DNA of 13,639 nt from JBIOUF01 sp044866695 (GTDB lineage: Bacteria; Actinomycetota; Actinomycetes; Propionibacteriales; Nocardioidaceae). Positions 12,425-13,639 of this stretch are shown here, in pieces. Position 1 is the stretch's first letter. Each line of letters starts with the position of its first letter. Position numbers and translations under genes: made by a program. The notes under the pieces are model-generated. The model had not been told where the DNA came from, made no database searches, and worked only from the letters and a program-made list of their open reading frames with translations. Location of the stretch: NCBI GenBank assembly GCA_044866695.1, contig JBIOUF010000302.1, forward strand, positions 1 through 13,639, written 5' to 3'.

Positions 12425-13453
12425 ATGGTGGTCGTCATGGCGCCCGGCGCGACGCCCGAGCAGATCGCCCACGTCGTGGAGCGGGTCGAGAGCGTCGGCG
12501 GCGAGGCGTTCGTCAGCAAGGGCGTGGTGCGCACCATCATCGGCCTGGTCGGGGACGTCGACTCCTTCCACGGGCTGAACCTGCGCACCCTCCCCGGCGT
12601 CGCGGACGTGCACCGGATCAGCGACCCGTTCAAGCTGGTCAGCCGCCAGCACCACCCGGCGCGCAGCACCGTGTGGGTGGGCAGCGGTGCGCGACAGGCG
12701 CCGATCGGCCCCGACACCTTCACCTTCGTGGCCGGGCCCTGCGCCGTCGAGACCGCCCAGCAGACCCTGGAGGCGGCGCGGATGGCCAAGGCGGCTGGGG
12801 CGGCGCTGCTGCGCGGCGGGGCGTTCAAGCCGCGCACGTCGCCGTACGCGTTCCAGGGCCTGGGGGTGCGGGGACTGGAGATCCTGGCGAGCGCGCGGGA
12901 GGCGACCGGGCTCCCGGTCGTGACCGAGGTGGTGGACGCGCGAGACGTGGGCGTGGTCGCGGAGTACGCCGACATGCTCCAGGTGGGCACCCGCAACATG
13001 GCCAACTACGGGCTGCTCCAGGCAGTGGGCGAGACCGGGAAGCCCGTCCTGCTCAAGCGGGGCATGACCGCGACCATCGAGGAGTGGCTGATGGCCGCGG
13101 AGTACATCGCCCAGGGCGGCAACCTCGACGTCGTGCTGTGCGAGCGGGGCATCCGGACCTTCGAGCCGACCACCCGCAACACCCTGGACATCAGCGCGGT
13201 CCCGGTGGTGCAGGCGACCAGCCACCTCCCGGTGATCGTCGACCCCTCGCATGCGGCCGGCCGGCGAGACCTCGTGCTGCCGCTCGCGCGAGCCGCTGCC
13301 GCCGTCGGTGCGGACGGGATCATCGTCGAGACGCACCCGCAGCCCGAGCAGGCGCTCTCCGACGCAGCGCAGCAGATCCCGACGAGCGAGTTCGCCGAGT
13401 TCGCAGCTGAGATCGGCGCGGTCGTCGCCCTGATGGGCAAAGAGATCGGATAG
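12425..13453 (+). CDS. aroF: 3-deoxy-7-phosphoheptulonate (DAHP) synthase, type I-beta with N-terminal regulatory domain
   Basis: A 342-residue enzyme joining phosphoenolpyruvate and erythrose 4-phosphate in the first shikimate step. Residues 1-70 form a ferredoxin-like domain of the kind that mediates feedback control by aromatic amino acids in the Thermotoga enzyme. The barrel contains FVAGPCAVET (101-110, Cys106 a metal ligand), GGAFKPRTSPYAFQGLG (131-147), VGTRNMANY (187-195), VLLKRGM (208-214), DPSHAAGRR (273-281) and ETHPQPEQALSD (302-313). ATG at 12425 gives the expected family length. Two bases separate its stop from the tyrA ATG, so the two are an operon. M. tuberculosis has a type II DAHP synthase (AroG, Rv2178c) at the equivalent place, which is unrelated in sequence. 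Codons ending in A or T become frequent from about 13248 on. Confidence 0.94.
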   Translation: MVVVMAPGATPEQIAHVVERVESVGGEAFVSKGVVRTIIGLVGDVDSFHGLNLRTLPGVADVHRISDPFKLVSRQHHPARSTVWVGSGARQAPIGPDTFTFVAGPCAVETAQQTLEAARMAKAAGAALLRGGAFKPRTSPYAFQGLGVRGLEILASAREATGLPVVTEVVDARDVGVVAEYADMLQVGTRNMANYGLLQAVGETGKPVLLKRGMTATIEEWLMAAEYIAQGGNLDVVLCERGIRTFEPTTRNTLDISAVPVVQATSHLPVIVDPSHAAGRRDLVLPLARAAAAVGADGIIVETHPQPEQALSDAAQQIPTSEFAEFAAEIGAVVALMGKEIG

Positions 13454-13455
13454 AA

Positions 13456-13639
13456 ATGCGCGTCGCACTCGTCGGCACCGGCCTGATCGGCGCGTCGGTC
13501 GGACTGGCTGCGAAGAAGTCGGGAGCCGAGGTCGTCGGGTTCGATCCGGACGAACAGACACTGGAGGTTGCGGCGGAGAAGGGCGCGATCGACGAGCAGG
13601 CCGGCTCGCGGGAAGAAGCGGTGCGCGAAGCCGACCTCG
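13456..13639 (+). CDS. tyrA: Prephenate/arogenate dehydrogenase (N-terminal part only)
   Basis: Sixty-one codons are present before the window ends. They encode MRVALVGTGLIGASVGLAAK, a Rossmann strand-turn-helix with GTGLIG (7-12), then EVVGFDPDEQ with Asp30 at the end of the second strand, fitting NAD(P) binding. This is the typical opening of TyrA, which oxidises prephenate (or arogenate) in tyrosine synthesis. Related Rossmann proteins start alike, but the position two bases after the aroF stop supports TyrA. Eleven of 61 codons end in A or T, including four GAA, unlike the genes to the left. Confidence 0.82.
   Translation, partial: MRVALVGTGLIGASVGLAAKKSGAEVVGFDPDEQTLEVAAEKGAIDEQAGSREEAVREADL

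Overview
The window looks like a chromosomal segment of a very high-GC actinomycete. Nearly every codon in the genes ends in G or C. Several genes have a TANNNT -10 hexamer 6-7 bases before an ATG or GTG, the usual actinobacterial leaderless arrangement. The order metF-like gene / polyprenyl diphosphate synthase / Rv2175c-like DNA-binding protein / Ser-Thr kinase / DAHP synthase matches the Mycobacterium tuberculosis Rv2172c-Rv2178c neighbourhood, with local substitutions. A member of Nocardioidaceae or a related family is my best guess; this is an inference from gene content and style.

Left part (1-2343, minus strand): an operon reading leftwards encodes a DUF6504 protein, a SAV_6107-type HEPN protein and a DnaE-type polymerase whose 3' part lies beyond the window. 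Upstream of it sits a near-perfect LexA box, GTTCGAACATGTGTTCGAAC, just downstream of a plausible promoter, so the whole cassette is probably SOS-induced. The polymerase carries an in-frame 12-bp minisatellite in its PHP domain.

Middle (2344-5853, plus strand): three genes each appear to have their own leaderless promoter. They encode a YbaK/EbsC-type aminoacyl-tRNA deacylase homologue, an ATP-grasp enzyme of unknown substrate and a CrtI-like FAD oxidoreductase. The oxidoreductase gene converges with metF, and a 22-bp tandem repeat fills the gap between their 3' ends.

Right-middle (5854-11433): metF (minus) and a trans-polyprenyl diphosphate synthase (plus) are divergent and both look leaderless. 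A barstar-family gene (minus) follows in the place where M. tuberculosis has mptA. A second intergenic minisatellite (12-bp unit) lies between it and an Rv2175c-like winged-helix protein (minus). Divergent from that protein is a membrane Ser/Thr kinase with four PASTA domains; in M. tuberculosis the corresponding protein is the substrate of the corresponding kinase, PknL.

Right end (11445-13639, plus): an EamA-family transporter closely follows the kinase. Next come a type I-beta DAHP synthase (aroF) with an N-terminal regulatory-type domain and, two bases after its stop, the start of a prephenate dehydrogenase (tyrA) that runs off the window. They catalyse the first step of the shikimate pathway and the tyrosine branch. 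Codon use shifts noticeably near the 3' end of aroF and into tyrA.

I saw no tRNA, rRNA, CRISPR array, insertion sequence or phage genes. Most of the region is ordinary core chromosome. The points most worth following are the SOS-controlled DUF6504-HEPN-DnaE cassette, the three minisatellites, the kinase-substrate pair and the aroF-tyrA replacement with its codon-use shift.
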